From: Streptomyces scabichelini
GTDB taxonomy: Bacteria > Actinomycetota > Actinomycetes > Streptomycetales > Streptomycetaceae
DNA: 60,337 nt
Direction: 5' to 3'
Assembly (NCBI RefSeq): GCF_011045015.1
Contig: NZ_JAAKZY010000038.1
Span: 1-60,337, forward strand
Shown here: piece by piece, positions 43,736-57,843 of the stretch
Position numbering within the stretch: the first letter of the stretch is position 1
Layout: every line of letters begins with the position of its first letter
The notes under the pieces: generated by a model
Seen by the model: only the letters and a program-made list of their open reading frames with translations
Database searches by the model: none
What the model was told of the DNA's origin: nothing
Made by a program: the position numbers and the translations under genes

Positions 43736-44103
43736 CGCGCGCCCCCTCCCAGTAGCCGCTGCAGCGCGGCATCCAGGTCTCGGGCCAGCTGTGCATGGTC
43801 GGCGTCACCCGCACCGGGCAGCGCTCGTACGACTACCAGGCTACCGGGGGGCAGCAGGGCCACTCGATCGCGCATCAGATGACGAAGTCTGCGCTTCACC
43901 TTGTTGCGGACGACCGCGCCGCCCACCGCCTTGCTGACAACGAAACCCGCACGCGACGGGGGAGCGCTCTCCCCAGGCGCGTGCGGGTCCATTGCACCAC
44001 TACGCAGGTGGACGACGAGAAGCGGGCGTCCGGCCCGGCGTCCCCGGCGTACCGCGATCGCGAAGTCCTCGCGCCGCCTCAGCCGATTCTCGGTAGGCAG
44101 CAC
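43732..44103 (-). CDS. rnpA: Ribonuclease P protein component
   Basis: A 123-residue basic protein that partners the RNase P RNA in tRNA 5' maturation. It starts [21 protein letters not shown], and the RNA-binding signature [14 protein letters not shown] is at about 67-80. The length is typical. It lies 21 bases downstream of rpmH on the same strand, the universal bacterial pairing, with yidD overlapping at its end. Confidence 0.98.
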   Translation of the reverse strand: MLPTENRLRRREDFAIAVRRGRRAGRPLLVVHLRSGAMDPHAPGESAPPSRAGFVVSKAVGGAVVRNKVKRRLRHLMRDRVALLPPGSLVVVRALPGAGDADHAQLARDLDAALQRLLGGGAR

Positions 44104-44124
44104 GTCATGACCTGTGCTGCGAGA

Positions 44125-44262
44125 TCAGGCGGACAGGCGGGCGCGACCCTTGCCACGGCGGGTCGCGAGAATCGCGCGGCCGGCACGGGTGCGCATACGC
44201 AGCCGGAAGCCGTGGGTCTTGGCGCGACGACGGTTGTTCGGCTGGAAGGTGCGCTTGCTCAC
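44125..44262 (-). CDS. rpmH: 50S ribosomal protein L34
   Basis: A 45-residue basic protein read leftward from GTG 44262 to the TGA at 44125-44127. It begins [19 protein letters not shown] and continues with [20 protein letters not shown], the invariant L34 pattern. The divergent dnaA promoter lies on its other side, and rnpA follows on the same strand. The gene is very short and easily missed by automatic thresholds. Confidence 0.98.
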   Translation of the reverse strand: MSKRTFQPNNRRRAKTHGFRLRMRTRAGRAILATRRGKGRARLSA

Positions 44263-44702
44263 TCGGGGGCTCCAGAAAGAATCGGTAGTTGCGGGGTGCC
44301 GTCATGGCTGTCACCGTGCGCCCACGAGTAGCTCGCTTACGCCCGAGTGCACCGCTTCCCGATCACTCGACGTGATCTATGCCCATCGGAGGCAGGCGGC
44401 AGCAGCCATCGACAACTCGACCTGGTTACGGTACGCGCGGCTACGCCATCCGGTCAAACCGGCGGCGGGCAGGAGAGACTATCCACAGGCTGGGGACAAC
44501 AACTTGAACCGCACCCGTCGCCCTGACTACCGTGGCCGGACTTCGATTCGTTCCGTTCCCCCTGACCCATCTGATTCGTTCGCGCCGCCCCAGCTGCTTC
44601 GTTTCACCCGCCCGACCGCTTCGTTCCGCCCACCCACCCGAGTGACATACCGACCCGTCCCGAGAACCACACGTTCGAGGGACCCGTGAGAGAGCGTGCC
44701 CT
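44263..44702. promoter_or_regulatory. rpmH-dnaA divergent regulatory region
   Basis: 440 bases without a gene, carrying the promoters of dnaA and rpmH. Near 44479 is CTATCCACA (one mismatch from a DnaA box), followed by TGGGGACAA at 44491-44499 (one mismatch, reverse orientation). DnaA autoregulation at such boxes is known in Streptomyces and fits here. The dnaA-proximal 180 bases are relatively T/C-rich on the plus strand. Confidence 0.7.
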
Positions 44703-46592
44703 GTGGCTGACGTGCCTGCCGATCTTGCCGCAGTGTGGCCACGAGTACTGGAACAACTCCTCGGTGAGGGCCGAGGGCAAGGTGTCGAGGCGAAGGACGA
44801 GCACTGGATCAAACGCTGCCAGCCCCTCGCGCTGGTCGCGGACACAGCGCTGCTCGCGGTTCCCAACGAATTCGCGAAGGGCGTGCTCGAAGGGCGCCTG
44901 GCGCCGATCGTCAGTGACACGCTGAGCCGCGAGTGCGGCCGCCCGATCCGTATCGCGATCACCGTCGACGACTCCGCCGGTGAACCTCCGGCCCCGCCGG
45001 CACCCCCCGCCCAGCGCCAGCCGCGCTACGAGGAATCGGAGCTCCCCGCCCCACAGGGCGGCCGGGACGGGTACGAGGGCTACGGCCGCCACCGCGCGGA
45101 CGACCGACAGCACGACCGCAACCACGACCACCCCCAGGGCCGCCCCGACCAGCTACCGACCGCCCGCCCTGCGTATCCCGACTACCAGCAGCGCCCCGAG
45201 CCGGGCACCTGGCCGCGCCCCTCGCAGGGGGACGACTACGGCTGGCAGCAACAGCGGCTCGGCTTCCCGGAACGGGACCCGTACGCGACACCCCCGCAGG
45301 ACTACCGGCCGCAGTCCCTGGAACGCCCGCCCTACGAGCAGCAGCGGCCCGACTACGACCAACAGCGACCCGACTACGACCAGCCGCGCTCCGACTACGA
45401 CCGGCGGCCGGACCGCCGCGACCTGCCCGAGCAGCAGCCGCCCTCCGGAACCGGTCACGTCCACCGCGGCGGCCCCGTCGGCTCGGCCCTGCCCGCCCCC
45501 AGCGGCGCACCCGGCCCGCTGGCCGCACAGCCGGCGCCAGCCACGGGCCCGGGCGAGCCCACCGCACGCCTGAACCCGAAGTACCTCTTCGACACCTTCG
45601 TCATCGGTGCCTCGAACCGTTTCGCGCACGCGGCCGCGGTCGCCGTCGCCGAGGCACCCGCGAAGGCCTATAACCCCCTCTTCATCTACGGGGAGTCGGG
45701 TCTCGGCAAGACGCACCTGCTGCACGCGATCGGGCACTACGCCCGCAGCCTCTATCCCGGCACGCGCGTGCGCTACGTGAGCTCGGAGGAGTTCACGAAC
45801 GAGTTCATCAACTCCATCCGCGACGGCAAGGGCGACAGCTTCCGCAAGCGGTACCGGGAGATGGACATCCTGCTGGTCGACGACATCCAGTTCCTCGCGG
45901 ACAAGGAGTCGACGCAGGAGGAGTTCTTCCACACCTTCAACACGCTCCACAACGCGAACAAGCAGATCGTGCTGTCCTCGGACCGGCCGCCCAAGCAGCT
46001 GGTGACCCTGGAGGACCGGCTGCGGAACCGTTTCGAGTGGGGGCTGATCACGGACGTCCAGCCGCCCGAGCTGGAGACACGTATCGCGATCCTCCGCAAG
46101 AAGGCGGTGCAGGAACAGCTCAACGCCCCGCCGGAGGTCCTGGAGTTCATCGCGTCGCGGATCTCGCGGAACATCCGCGAGCTGGAGGGCGCGCTGATCC
46201 GCGTGACGGCGTTCGCGTCGCTCAACCGGCAGCCGGTGGACCTCGGCCTCACGGAGATCGTCCTCAAGGATCTGATCCCGGGCGGCGAGAACGCGGCCCC
46301 GGAGATCACGGCGACGGCCATCATGGCCGCTACCGCCGACTACTTCGGGCATACGGTCGACGACCTCTGCGGAGCCTCGCGCAGCCGGGTGCTGGTGACC
46401 GCGAGACAGATCGCCATGTATCTGTGCCGGGAGCTGACCGACCTGTCGCTGCCGAAGATCGGCGCTCAGTTCGGCGGCCGCGACCACACGACCGTGATGC
46501 ACGCCGACCGCAAGATCCGCGCGCTGATGGCCGAGCGGCGCTCGATCTACAACCAGGTCACCGAGCTCACGAACCGCATCAAGAACGGCTGA
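44703..46592 (+). CDS. dnaA: Chromosomal replication initiator DnaA
   Basis: A 629-residue protein, far longer than the 467 residues of E. coli DnaA. Domain I (1-95) starts at GTG 44703 as [19 protein letters not shown]. Domain II (about 96-290) is a very long Pro/Tyr/Asp/Arg-rich linker with near-repeats such as [15 protein letters not shown]. Domain III has Walker [12 protein letters not shown] near 329 and Walker [10 protein letters not shown]. Domain IV carries the signature [15 protein letters not shown] near 591. It opens oriC, which directly follows. The upstream region has DnaA-box-like sites for autoregulation. A GC-rich hairpin follows the stop. Confidence 0.98.
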   Translation: MADVPADLAAVWPRVLEQLLGEGRGQGVEAKDEHWIKRCQPLALVADTALLAVPNEFAKGVLEGRLAPIVSDTLSRECGRPIRIAITVDDSAGEPPAPPAPPAQRQPRYEESELPAPQGGRDGYEGYGRHRADDRQHDRNHDHPQGRPDQLPTARPAYPDYQQRPEPGTWPRPSQGDDYGWQQQRLGFPERDPYATPPQDYRPQSLERPPYEQQRPDYDQQRPDYDQPRSDYDRRPDRRDLPEQQPPSGTGHVHRGGPVGSALPAPSGAPGPLAAQPAPATGPGEPTARLNPKYLFDTFVIGASNRFAHAAAVAVAEAPAKAYNPLFIYGESGLGKTHLLHAIGHYARSLYPGTRVRYVSSEEFTNEFINSIRDGKGDSFRKRYREMDILLVDDIQFLADKESTQEEFFHTFNTLHNANKQIVLSSDRPPKQLVTLEDRLRNRFEWGLITDVQPPELETRIAILRKKAVQEQLNAPPEVLEFIASRISRNIRELEGALIRVTAFASLNRQPVDLGLTEIVLKDLIPGGENAAPEITATAIMAATADYFGHTVDDLCGASRSRVLVTARQIAMYLCRELTDLSLPKIGAQFGGRDHTTVMHADRKIRALMAERRSIYNQVTELTNRIKNG

Positions 46593-46617
46593 CACACACG
46601 TCGATACGTCGCTGAGG

Positions 46618-46648
46618 GCGCCCCGGGACTTTCCCCGAGGGCGCTTTT
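46618..46648 (+). terminator. Intrinsic terminator after dnaA
   Basis: GCGCCCCGGG and CCCCGAGGGCGC form a stem with one bulged base, followed by TTTT. It separates dnaA transcription from oriC. Confidence 0.75.
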
Positions 46649-46740
46649 CGCTGTTCTCGTACGGCTTCTGCCGGGTTCTCGTACGGCCTCCGCAGGCGAC
46701 CTCCGCCGTCCCGGACCGTGATCCGGGTCGAACCGCGGTC

Positions 46741-47400
46741 ACCCCACGAGCACCCGCTGTTCGAATACCAGCCGCGTTACGGCCACCCTCCACAGATTCC
46801 GGGACTTTCCAGCGTCCACACCCTGGGGACCGGGGAGTTGTCCAGATCGTGTCCACAGGCGGTGCTGTTCAAAGACGATCACGCCAGGTCAGCCGACTGT
46901 GGATTCGTGGACGGACGATCTCCACAGTCTGTGGACGACGAGAGGATCCACAGGGTGTGCAGGAAGTTGTCCACCGACAGCCCACAGGCTGAGGCCAGTT
47001 GTCCCCAGTGATCTCCGGCTTCTCCACATCACTGTCCACTGTTCGGCAACGTGACGTGCTCTCTCACCGTGCCGAGTGAAAGGCGTCACACCAAGGTGTC
47101 CGGTTGGGCTGTGGGGAACGTGGGTAAAGCTGGGGACGGCGCTGGGGAGAAGTGCCCCGTGTCTGTGCATCGGGTGTGCAGAACTTTTCCCCGTCCACAG
47201 CGCACCCAGGTTGTCCACCGCCGCCGCCCACAGGGCCAGTGGACAAAAAACCTGCTCTGACCTGCGCATACGGGGTTATCCACGGTATCCACAGCCCCTA
47301 CTACTACTCCCAACTAGAGAGAGCTGGGAATCCGTTTCGAAGTGGGGGCTGTGCACAACTCGCGCTCGGCGCCTCAGGTGCCGCTCGGAACGACTTGACC
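46741..47400. other. oriC: Chromosomal origin oriC
   Basis: The 945 bases between the dnaA stop and dnaN start carry many 9-mers close to the Streptomyces DnaA box TTGTCCACA. Examples are TTGTCCAGA 46838, GTGTCCACA 46849, TGTGGACGA 46930, TTGTCCACC 46967 and 47211, TTGTCCCCA 46999, TTCTCCACA 47020, AGTGGACAA 47238, TTATCCACG 47276, GTATCCACA 47285 and TGTGCACAA 47350. Most deviate by one base; orientations are mixed, as reported for Streptomyces oriC. A less GC-rich run lies around 47230-47320. Short open frames here are not genes. Confidence 0.93.
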
Positions 47401-47537
47401 CCGAGGGGCACCGACTGTCAGTGCGGTGCGTCAGACTGGTCCCCGGTGTCCTCCCCATGAGCGGGCCGAGCGACACCGAGACAGACGACGAAGGCGAAGC
47501 AGGGCGAGAGCGCCGGCAACAGACGGAGGCGGCAACG

Positions 47538-48668
47538 GTGAAGATCCGGGTGGAACGCGACGTACTCGCGGAGGCAGTGGCCTGGGCGGCACGCAGCCTC
47601 CCGGCACGACCGCCGGCGCCTGTGCTCGCCGGCCTTCTCCTGAAGGCCGAGGAGGGCGCGCTGAGCCTGTCCAGCTTCGACTACGAGGTCTCGGCGCGCG
47701 TCTCCGTGGACGCCGAGATCGACGAGGAAGGCACGGTGCTCGTCTCCGGCCGCCTGCTCGCCGACATCTGCCGTGCCCTGCCCAACCGACCGGTGGAGAT
47801 TTCCACAGACGGTGTACGGGCGACGGTGGTCTGCGGCTCCTCCCGCTTCACACTCCACACACTGCCTGTGGAGGAGTACCCCGCACTGCCGCAGATGCCG
47901 TCGGCCACGGGCACCGTCCCCGGTGAGGTCTTCGCCTCCGCGGCCGCCCAGGTGGCCATCGCCGCCGGTCGCGACGACACGCTGCCCGTCCTCACCGGTG
48001 TACGCATCGAGATCGAGGGCGACACGGTCACGCTGGCGTCCACCGACCGCTACCGCTTCGCGGTCCGCGAGTTCCTGTGGAAGCCGGAGAACCCGGAGGC
48101 GTCCGCGGTCGCCCTGGTGCCCGCCAAGACTCTCCTGGACACCGCCAAGGCGCTCACGAGCGGCGACAGCGTGATCCTGGCGCTGTCCGGCTCGGGCGCG
48201 GGCGAGGGCCTGATCGGCTTCGAGGGCGCGGGGCGGCGTACGACCACGCGCCTGCTGGAGGGCGACCTCCCGAAGTACCGCTCGCTGTTCCCGACGGAGT
48301 TCAACTCGATCGCCGTCATCGAGACCGCCCCCTTCGTGGAGGCCGTCAAGCGCGTCGCCCTGGTCGCCGAGCGGAACACCCCGGTGCGGCTCAGCTTCGA
48401 GCAGGGCGTGCTGATCCTGGAGGCGGGTTCCAGCGACGACGCACAGGCTGTGGAAAGGGTGGACGCACAGCTGGAGGGTGACGACGTCTCGATCGCCTTC
48501 AACCCGACGTTCCTGCTCGACGGCCTGAGCGCCATCGACTCCCCGGTGGCGCAGCTGTCCTTCACGACGTCCACCAAGCCGGCGCTCCTCAGCGGCAAGC
48601 CCGCCGTGGACGCGGAGGCGGACGAGGCCTACAAGTACCTGATCATGCCGGTGCGGCTCAGCGGCTGA
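47538..48668 (+). CDS. dnaN: DNA polymerase III beta subunit (sliding clamp)
   Basis: A 376-residue ring-forming clamp. The start is GTG 47538 (VKIRVERDVLAEAVAWAARSL) with GGAGGC upstream; the open frame reaches back to 47076 through oriC and is not used. Three similar clamp domains are visible, with LAGLLLKAEEGALSLSSFDYE in the first, TDRYRFAVREF in the second, and SFTTSTKPALL and YLIMPVRLSG at the C-terminal end. It tethers polymerase III and also binds many replication and repair proteins. It is followed by gnd, an order seen in Streptomyces. Confidence 0.98.
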   Translation: MKIRVERDVLAEAVAWAARSLPARPPAPVLAGLLLKAEEGALSLSSFDYEVSARVSVDAEIDEEGTVLVSGRLLADICRALPNRPVEISTDGVRATVVCGSSRFTLHTLPVEEYPALPQMPSATGTVPGEVFASAAAQVAIAAGRDDTLPVLTGVRIEIEGDTVTLASTDRYRFAVREFLWKPENPEASAVALVPAKTLLDTAKALTSGDSVILALSGSGAGEGLIGFEGAGRRTTTRLLEGDLPKYRSLFPTEFNSIAVIETAPFVEAVKRVALVAERNTPVRLSFEQGVLILEAGSSDDAQAVERVDAQLEGDDVSIAFNPTFLLDGLSAIDSPVAQLSFTTSTKPALLSGKPAVDAEADEAYKYLIMPVRLSG

Positions 48669-48794
48669 CGAAGACCGCAGGTGGGCGTACGTCTGAGCGG
48701 CTATGCCCACAGATGTGCGGGAGCGTCCGGGTTTAGGCTCGGACGCAGGTACGAAAGTGCCCTCACGTCACATCGTCAGTGAAGGAACACCCTG

Positions 48795-49670
48795 ATGGAG
48801 CTCGGTCTCGTCGGTCTCGGCAAGATGGGCGGCAACATGCGCGAGCGCATACGCCGCGCAGGCCACACCGTCTTCGGATACGACCGCAATCCGGACCTCG
48901 CCGATGTCCACAGCCTCGAGGAGCTTGTGGGCAAGCTCGACGCTCCGCGTGTGGTGTGGGTGATGGTCCCGGCCGGGGCGGCGACCCAGTCCACCATCGA
49001 CGAGCTCGCCGATCTCCTCGAGCTCGGCGATGTCGTGGTGGACGGCGGGAATTCGCGCTGGACCGACGACGAGAAGCACGCAGGGGAGCTGGCGGCCAAG
49101 GGCATCGGCTTCGTCGACTGCGGCGTCTCAGGCGGCGTCTGGGGCCTGGAGAACGGCTATGCGCTGATGTACGGCGGCGACGCCGAGAACATAGCCAAGG
49201 TGCGGCCGGTCTTCGACGCGCTCAAGCCGGCGGGTGAGGCGGGCGCCGTGCACGCGGGCAAGGTCGGCGCCGGGCACTTCGCGAAGATGGTCCACAACGG
49301 CATCGAGTACGCGATGATGCAGGCCTATGCCGAGGGCTGGGAGCTCCTGCAGGCCGTCGACTCCGTCACCGACGTACGTGAGGTCTTCCGGTCCTGGCAG
49401 CAGGGCACGGTCATCCGCTCCTGGCTGCTCGACCTGGCGGTGGGTGCCCTCGACAAGGACGAGCACCTGGAGCAGCTCAAGGGTTATGCACAGGACTCCG
49501 GCGAGGGCCGCTGGACTGTGGAAGCCGCCATCGACAACGCGGTACCGCTGCCGGCGATCACCGCGTCGCTCTTCGCGCGGTTCGCGTCCCGGCAGGACGA
49601 CTCCCCGCAGATGAAGATGATCGCGGCGCTGCGGAACCAGTTTGGCGGCCACGCGGTCGAGAAGAAGTAA
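48795..49670 (+). CDS. gnd: 6-phosphogluconate dehydrogenase (short, NAD-type)
   Basis: A 291-residue enzyme of the short 6PGDH class. It starts MELGLVGLGKMGGNMRERI (nucleotide loop), carries VDGGNSRWTDDEKHA near residues 76-90, and the catalytic HAGKVGAGHFAKMVHNGIEYAMMQAYAEG about 150-178. It oxidatively decarboxylates 6-phosphogluconate to ribulose-5-phosphate. The short class usually prefers NAD over NADP, which is inference here. It stands between dnaN and recF, an actinobacterial peculiarity; linkage to replication genes has no clear mechanistic reason. Confidence 0.95.
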   Translation: MELGLVGLGKMGGNMRERIRRAGHTVFGYDRNPDLADVHSLEELVGKLDAPRVVWVMVPAGAATQSTIDELADLLELGDVVVDGGNSRWTDDEKHAGELAAKGIGFVDCGVSGGVWGLENGYALMYGGDAENIAKVRPVFDALKPAGEAGAVHAGKVGAGHFAKMVHNGIEYAMMQAYAEGWELLQAVDSVTDVREVFRSWQQGTVIRSWLLDLAVGALDKDEHLEQLKGYAQDSGEGRWTVEAAIDNAVPLPAITASLFARFASRQDDSPQMKMIAALRNQFGGHAVEKK

Positions 49671-49721
49671 TCCACACCAACCCCGGGTTCTCCACACCCC
49701 GGGGTGACCCGGTTGTCCACA
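49668..49721. promoter_or_regulatory. DnaA-box cluster upstream of recF
   Basis: TAATCCACA (49668-49676), TTCTCCACA (49688-49696) and an exact TTGTCCACA (49713-49721) lie in the same orientation in the gnd-recF gap, spaced 20 and 25 bases. The last is the only exact match to the Streptomyces DnaA consensus that I found in the window. Confidence 0.6.
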
Positions 49722-49779
49722 GCAGGGGACAGGCCGGGACCACCGGAAGCACCACGTTGGGGGAGGTCGGCGAACGACC

Positions 49780-50904
49780 ATGCACGTCACGCATCTGTCG
49801 CTGGCCGATTTCCGCTCGTACGCCCGGGCAGAGGTCGCGCTCGACCCGGGCGTCACGGCATTCGTGGGCCCCAACGGGCAGGGCAAGACGAACCTCGTCG
49901 AGGCGGTCGGCTATCTGGCGACCCTCGGCAGTCACCGCGTCTCCTCCGACGCGCCCCTCGTACGGGTCGGCGCGGACCGCGCGATCATCCGGGCGCAGGT
50001 CAGGCAGGGCGAACGTCAGCAGCTCGTCGAGCTGGAGCTGAACCCCGGCAAGGCGAACCGCGCCCGCATCAACAGATCGTCGCAGGTCAGGCCCCGTGAC
50101 GTACTCGGCATCGTGCGGACCGTGCTGTTCGCCCCCGAGGATCTCGCGCTCGTCAAGGGCGACCCGGGCGAGCGCCGGCGTTTCCTGGACGAGCTGATCA
50201 CCGCGCGCGCCCCGCGCATGGCGGGCGTGCGCTCCGACTACGACCGCGTACTCAGGCAGCGGAACACGCTCCTGAAGTCGGCCGCGCTGGCCCGCCGTCA
50301 CGGTGGCCGTTCCATGGACCTGTCCACGCTCGATGTGTGGGACCAGCACCTCGCGCGCGTGGGCGCCGAACTGCTCGCGCAGCGGCTGGATCTGATCGCC
50401 ACGCTCCAGCCGCTGGCCGACAAGGCGTACGAACAGCTGGCGCCCGGCGGCGGCCCTGTGGCCCTGGATTACAAGCCTTCCTCGCCCGAAATCGTCGGCC
50501 ACGCGCGCGAGGAGCTGTTTGAACAGCTGATGGCGGCCCTTGCGGACGCCCGCAAGCAGGAGATCGAGCGGGGCGTCACCCTGATCGGCCCGCACAGGGA
50601 CGAACTGCTGCTCAAACTTGGCCAGATGCCCGCAAAGGGATATGCGTCACACGGCGAGTCCTGGTCGTACGCGCTGGCGCTGCGCCTGGCCTCGTACGAC
50701 CTTCTGCGGGCGGAGGGGAACGAGCCGGTGCTGGTCCTGGACGACGTGTTCGCCGAGCTGGACACCCGGCGCCGGGAACGCCTCGCCGAGCTGGTCGCGC
50801 CCGGTGAGCAGGTCCTGGTGACGGCCGCTGTCGACGACGACGTACCGGCTGTACTGACGGGGACGCGGTACGTGGTGTCGGAGGGCGCGGTGGAGCGCGT
50901 ATGA
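49780..50904 (+). CDS. recF: DNA replication and repair protein RecF
   Basis: A 374-residue SMC-like ATPase that helps load RecA on gapped DNA. It begins [21 protein letters not shown]. Walker A is [20 protein letters not shown] (about 31-50). The central segment [23 protein letters not shown] is the RecF signature, and Walker B with the D-loop is [11 protein letters not shown] near 323. It is preceded by DnaA-box-like sites and overlaps the dciA start by four bases, so the two are co-translated. Its order dnaA-dnaN-gnd-recF-dciA-gyrB is conserved in the genus. Confidence 0.97.
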   Translation: MHVTHLSLADFRSYARAEVALDPGVTAFVGPNGQGKTNLVEAVGYLATLGSHRVSSDAPLVRVGADRAIIRAQVRQGERQQLVELELNPGKANRARINRSSQVRPRDVLGIVRTVLFAPEDLALVKGDPGERRRFLDELITARAPRMAGVRSDYDRVLRQRNTLLKSAALARRHGGRSMDLSTLDVWDQHLARVGAELLAQRLDLIATLQPLADKAYEQLAPGGGPVALDYKPSSPEIVGHAREELFEQLMAALADARKQEIERGVTLIGPHRDELLLKLGQMPAKGYASHGESWSYALALRLASYDLLRAEGNEPVLVLDDVFAELDTRRRERLAELVAPGEQVLVTAAVDDDVPAVLTGTRYVVSEGAVERV

Positions 50905-51443
50905 GCAAAAACACACCCGAACCGGAGAAGACCTCCCAGACTCCCGAACCGTCCGGAGTCGACCTCGCGCGCGTGGCCCTGCGCGCGGCGAAGGAGCAGG
51001 CACGCGCGCGTGGGGACGCGGCACGGGAGAAGAAGCAGGCGCGGCGGGGCGGTCTGCGCTCCGGCGCGCGCGCCGACGGTCGCGACCCGATGGCGCTGGG
51101 CGCCGCCATCAACCGGCTGATCACCGAGCGCGGCTGGGAGACTCCGGCCGCCGTGGGCGGCGTCATGGGCCGCTGGCCGGAGATCGTCGGCGACGACCTG
51201 GCCAAACACTGCGTACCGGAGAAGTACGACGAGGACGAGCGGGTCCTCGTCGTACGGTGCGATTCCACGGCCTGGGCGACGAATCTGCGCCTCCTCGCCC
51301 CGCAGCTGGTGGCCCGCCTGAACGAGGACCTCGGCCACGGCACGGTGAGGCTGATCAAGGTGCTCGGTCCCGGGGGGCCCGCCCGCCGCTTCGGCCCCCT
51401 GCGCGCGCCCGGCAGCACAGGCCCCGGGGACACCTACGAGTGA
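50901..51443 (+). CDS. dciA: DciA-family (DUF721) helicase-loading factor
   Basis: A 180-residue protein. A basic, Arg/Lys-rich disordered start (1-65) precedes the DUF721/DciA domain (about 70-155). This contains [54 protein letters not shown] and [18 protein letters not shown]. DciA is the ancestral bacterial partner that loads DnaB, replacing DnaC or DnaI, which are absent from this window. The ATG overlaps the recF stop by four bases. The C-terminal 25 residues are variable. Confidence 0.93.
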   Translation: MSKNTPEPEKTSQTPEPSGVDLARVALRAAKEQARARGDAAREKKQARRGGLRSGARADGRDPMALGAAINRLITERGWETPAAVGGVMGRWPEIVGDDLAKHCVPEKYDEDERVLVVRCDSTAWATNLRLLAPQLVARLNEDLGHGTVRLIKVLGPGGPARRFGPLRAPGSTGPGDTYE

Positions 51444-53796
<2,353 letters not shown>

Positions 53797-53838
53797 GTCG
53801 GTCTCAGCTGACCGCATCAGGAAGGATCTTCACCAGCA

Positions 53839-56427
<2,589 letters not shown>

Positions 56428-56447
56428 CGCGAGGAGTGAGTTTCATC

Positions 56448-57152
56448 GTGAGCGGAGCCACGGGCGCCGGATCGACCGGTACGGATACGGAGGGCGGCCG
56501 TGGCCCCGCCACGGACGCGAAGGACTCCCATGACTCTCATGGATCCCAGGGGGGACCTGTGACGGACACCCGAGGCGCGCAGACGCCGCAGTACGCGGCG
56601 GGTGCGGCCCCCGGCTCGCCGGTGCCTCCGGCTCCCCCGGCTCCCGGTTCGCCGCTGCCGGGAGAGCGGCAGCCCCAGCAGCCCGCTCAGCCGTACCACC
56701 CGCCGCAGGCATACCCGTCACAGCCGCCGCCGGCGGCCGATGCCGTCCGCCGGCCGCGCACCGGGGCACGTACGACGCCTCGCACCCGCAAGGCACGCCT
56801 GCGCGTGGCCAAGGCCGACCCATGGTCGGTGATGAAGGTCAGCTTCCTGCTCTCCATCGCGCTCGGCATCTGCACGATCGTCGCGGCCGCCGTGCTGTGG
56901 ATGGTCATGGACGCCATGGGCGTCTTCTCCACTGTGGGCGGCACGATCTCCGAGGCCACAGGCTCGAACGAGTCCAACGGCTTCGACCTGCAGTCCTTCC
57001 TGTCGCTGCCGCGCGTGCTCATCTTCACGTCGGTCATCGCGGTCATCGACGTCGTCCTCGCCACCGCGCTCGCCACTCTCGGCGCGTTCATCTACAACCT
57101 CTCCGCGGGCTTCGTCGGCGGCATCGAGGTGACGCTCGCGGAGGACGAGTAA
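56448..57152 (+). CDS. DUF3566 membrane protein
   Basis: A 234-residue protein conserved downstream of gyrA in actinomycetes. I use the GTG at 56448; another GTG at 56436 is possible, with GAGGAG near 56431-56436. The N-terminal 110 residues are disordered, with Pro-rich and Gln-rich segments. The DUF3566 domain (about 118-230) has two hydrophobic segments around VMKVSFLLSIALGICTIVA and VLIFTSVIAVIDVVLATALA, with VDPWSVMK-like start. The function is unknown; it may be co-transcribed with gyrBA. The spacing to gyrA is 20 bases. Confidence 0.9.
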   Translation: MSGATGAGSTGTDTEGGRGPATDAKDSHDSHGSQGGPVTDTRGAQTPQYAAGAAPGSPVPPAPPAPGSPLPGERQPQQPAQPYHPPQAYPSQPPPAADAVRRPRTGARTTPRTRKARLRVAKADPWSVMKVSFLLSIALGICTIVAAAVLWMVMDAMGVFSTVGGTISEATGSNESNGFDLQSFLSLPRVLIFTSVIAVIDVVLATALATLGAFIYNLSAGFVGGIEVTLAEDE

Positions 57153-57248
57153 TCGTCTTCCGAGCCTCTTGACGGTGTGGCCTCATCCTTGTCAGGGATG
57201 CACTCAAACGCTGTCAGGGCCGGCGAGAGGCCGCCTCGGATATCGATT

Positions 57249-57277
57249 TTGGGACTGACCCCGAGGTGCGCTAATCT
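57249..57277 (+). promoter_or_regulatory. Predicted promoter of tRNA-Ile
   Basis: TTGGGA (57249-57254), a 17-base spacer and TAATCT (57272-57277) resemble a housekeeping sigma promoter, 41 bases before the tRNA. Confidence 0.55.
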
Positions 57278-57317
57278 TCAGAGGTCAGCGCGCGGGACGT
57301 ACACCGCAGAGCGCGGC

Positions 57318-57391
57318 GGGGCTATAGCTCAGTTGGTTAGAGCGCATCCCTGATAAGGATGAGGCCACAGGTTCAAATCCTGTTAGCCCCA
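57318..57391 (+). tRNA. tRNA-Ile (GAT)
   Basis: A 74-base cloverleaf. The acceptor stem GGGGCTA pairs with TAGCCCC. The D-arm is GCTCAGTTGGTTAGAGC and the anticodon stem CATCC/GGATG encloses CTGATAA with anticodon GAT at 57352-57354. The T-arm is ACAGGTTCAAATCCTGT. The discriminator A follows at 57391 and CCA is not encoded. It is a housekeeping tRNA conserved downstream of gyrA in Streptomyces, and a dyad terminator lies just after. Confidence 0.98.
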
Positions 57392-57398
57392 CACTACG

Positions 57399-57430
57399 AA
57401 GACCCCCAACCAGTTGTGGTTGGGGGTCTT
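57399..57430. terminator. Terminator after tRNA-Ile
   Basis: AAGACCCCCAACC (57399-57411) and GGTTGGGGGTCTT (57418-57430) pair perfectly around AGTTGT. Confidence 0.88.
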
Positions 57431-57504
57431 GTCGTGTTTTGTGTCCGGTTGTGTACGCAAGTTCGCCCGGACGTGAGGCTTGCCGGTGGTACCCGGGGTC
57501 GATC

Positions 57505-57843
57505 TCAGGTCGTGCACGGGGCGGCGGAGTCCGCCGCCTTCTCCTCGGCAGCGGAGGGTGTGTCCACGTCCGCCGTCGGGCTGTGGCGGCAGCCGGGTGA
57601 GGAGCCGTGGGCCTCGGCGCGGATGCGTTGCTTCATCGTGGGAGGCAGCGTGCGGCTGAAGGACCAGGCCCAGGGGGACATCGCGGGGACCGTGGCCGTG
57701 GGGCTCGCCTTGGTGTTGCGGGCGGGCTCGGTCTGGGGTACCGCCGCCGCACGGGCTGTCGTGACGAGTCCCAGCGTCGTGCACAGTGCGATGAAGGCGG
57801 TGATGACGGCCGTCCACAGCTTCATGACCTTGTTCCTGGCCAT
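57505..57843 (-). CDS. Small secreted protein, unknown function
   Basis: A 112-residue protein with a convincing export signal: MARNKVMKLW, then hydrophobic TAVITAFIALCTTLGLVTT, then ARAAA followed by AVPQTEPA, a probable cleavage region. The mature part is short, rich in Pro, Thr and Ala, and contains two Cys (PGCRHSP and the final CTT). The ATG at 57843 has GAGGGG immediately upstream. I do not recognise the protein. It reads toward the tRNA terminator, and its own terminator is not obvious. Confidence 0.7.
   Translation of the reverse strand: MARNKVMKLWTAVITAFIALCTTLGLVTTARAAAVPQTEPARNTKASPTATVPAMSPWAWSFSRTLPPTMKQRIRAEAHGSSPGCRHSPTADVDTPSAAEEKAADSAAPCTT

Noticed and set aside
45153..46856. 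Long antisense frame over dnaA
   Set aside because: Mirror of dnaA codons; composition bias and no ribosome binding site.
47328..47355. GGGAAT in the oriC-dnaN gap as a second sigma-R promoter
   Set aside because: The -10 element at the required spacing is TGT, not GTT, and the position is within the DnaA-box array.
46718..47538. Open frames in the dnaA-dnaN gap and an upstream start for dnaN at 47076
   Set aside because: They lie in the DnaA-box array of oriC and lack coding bias; dnaN is well placed at GTG 47538.
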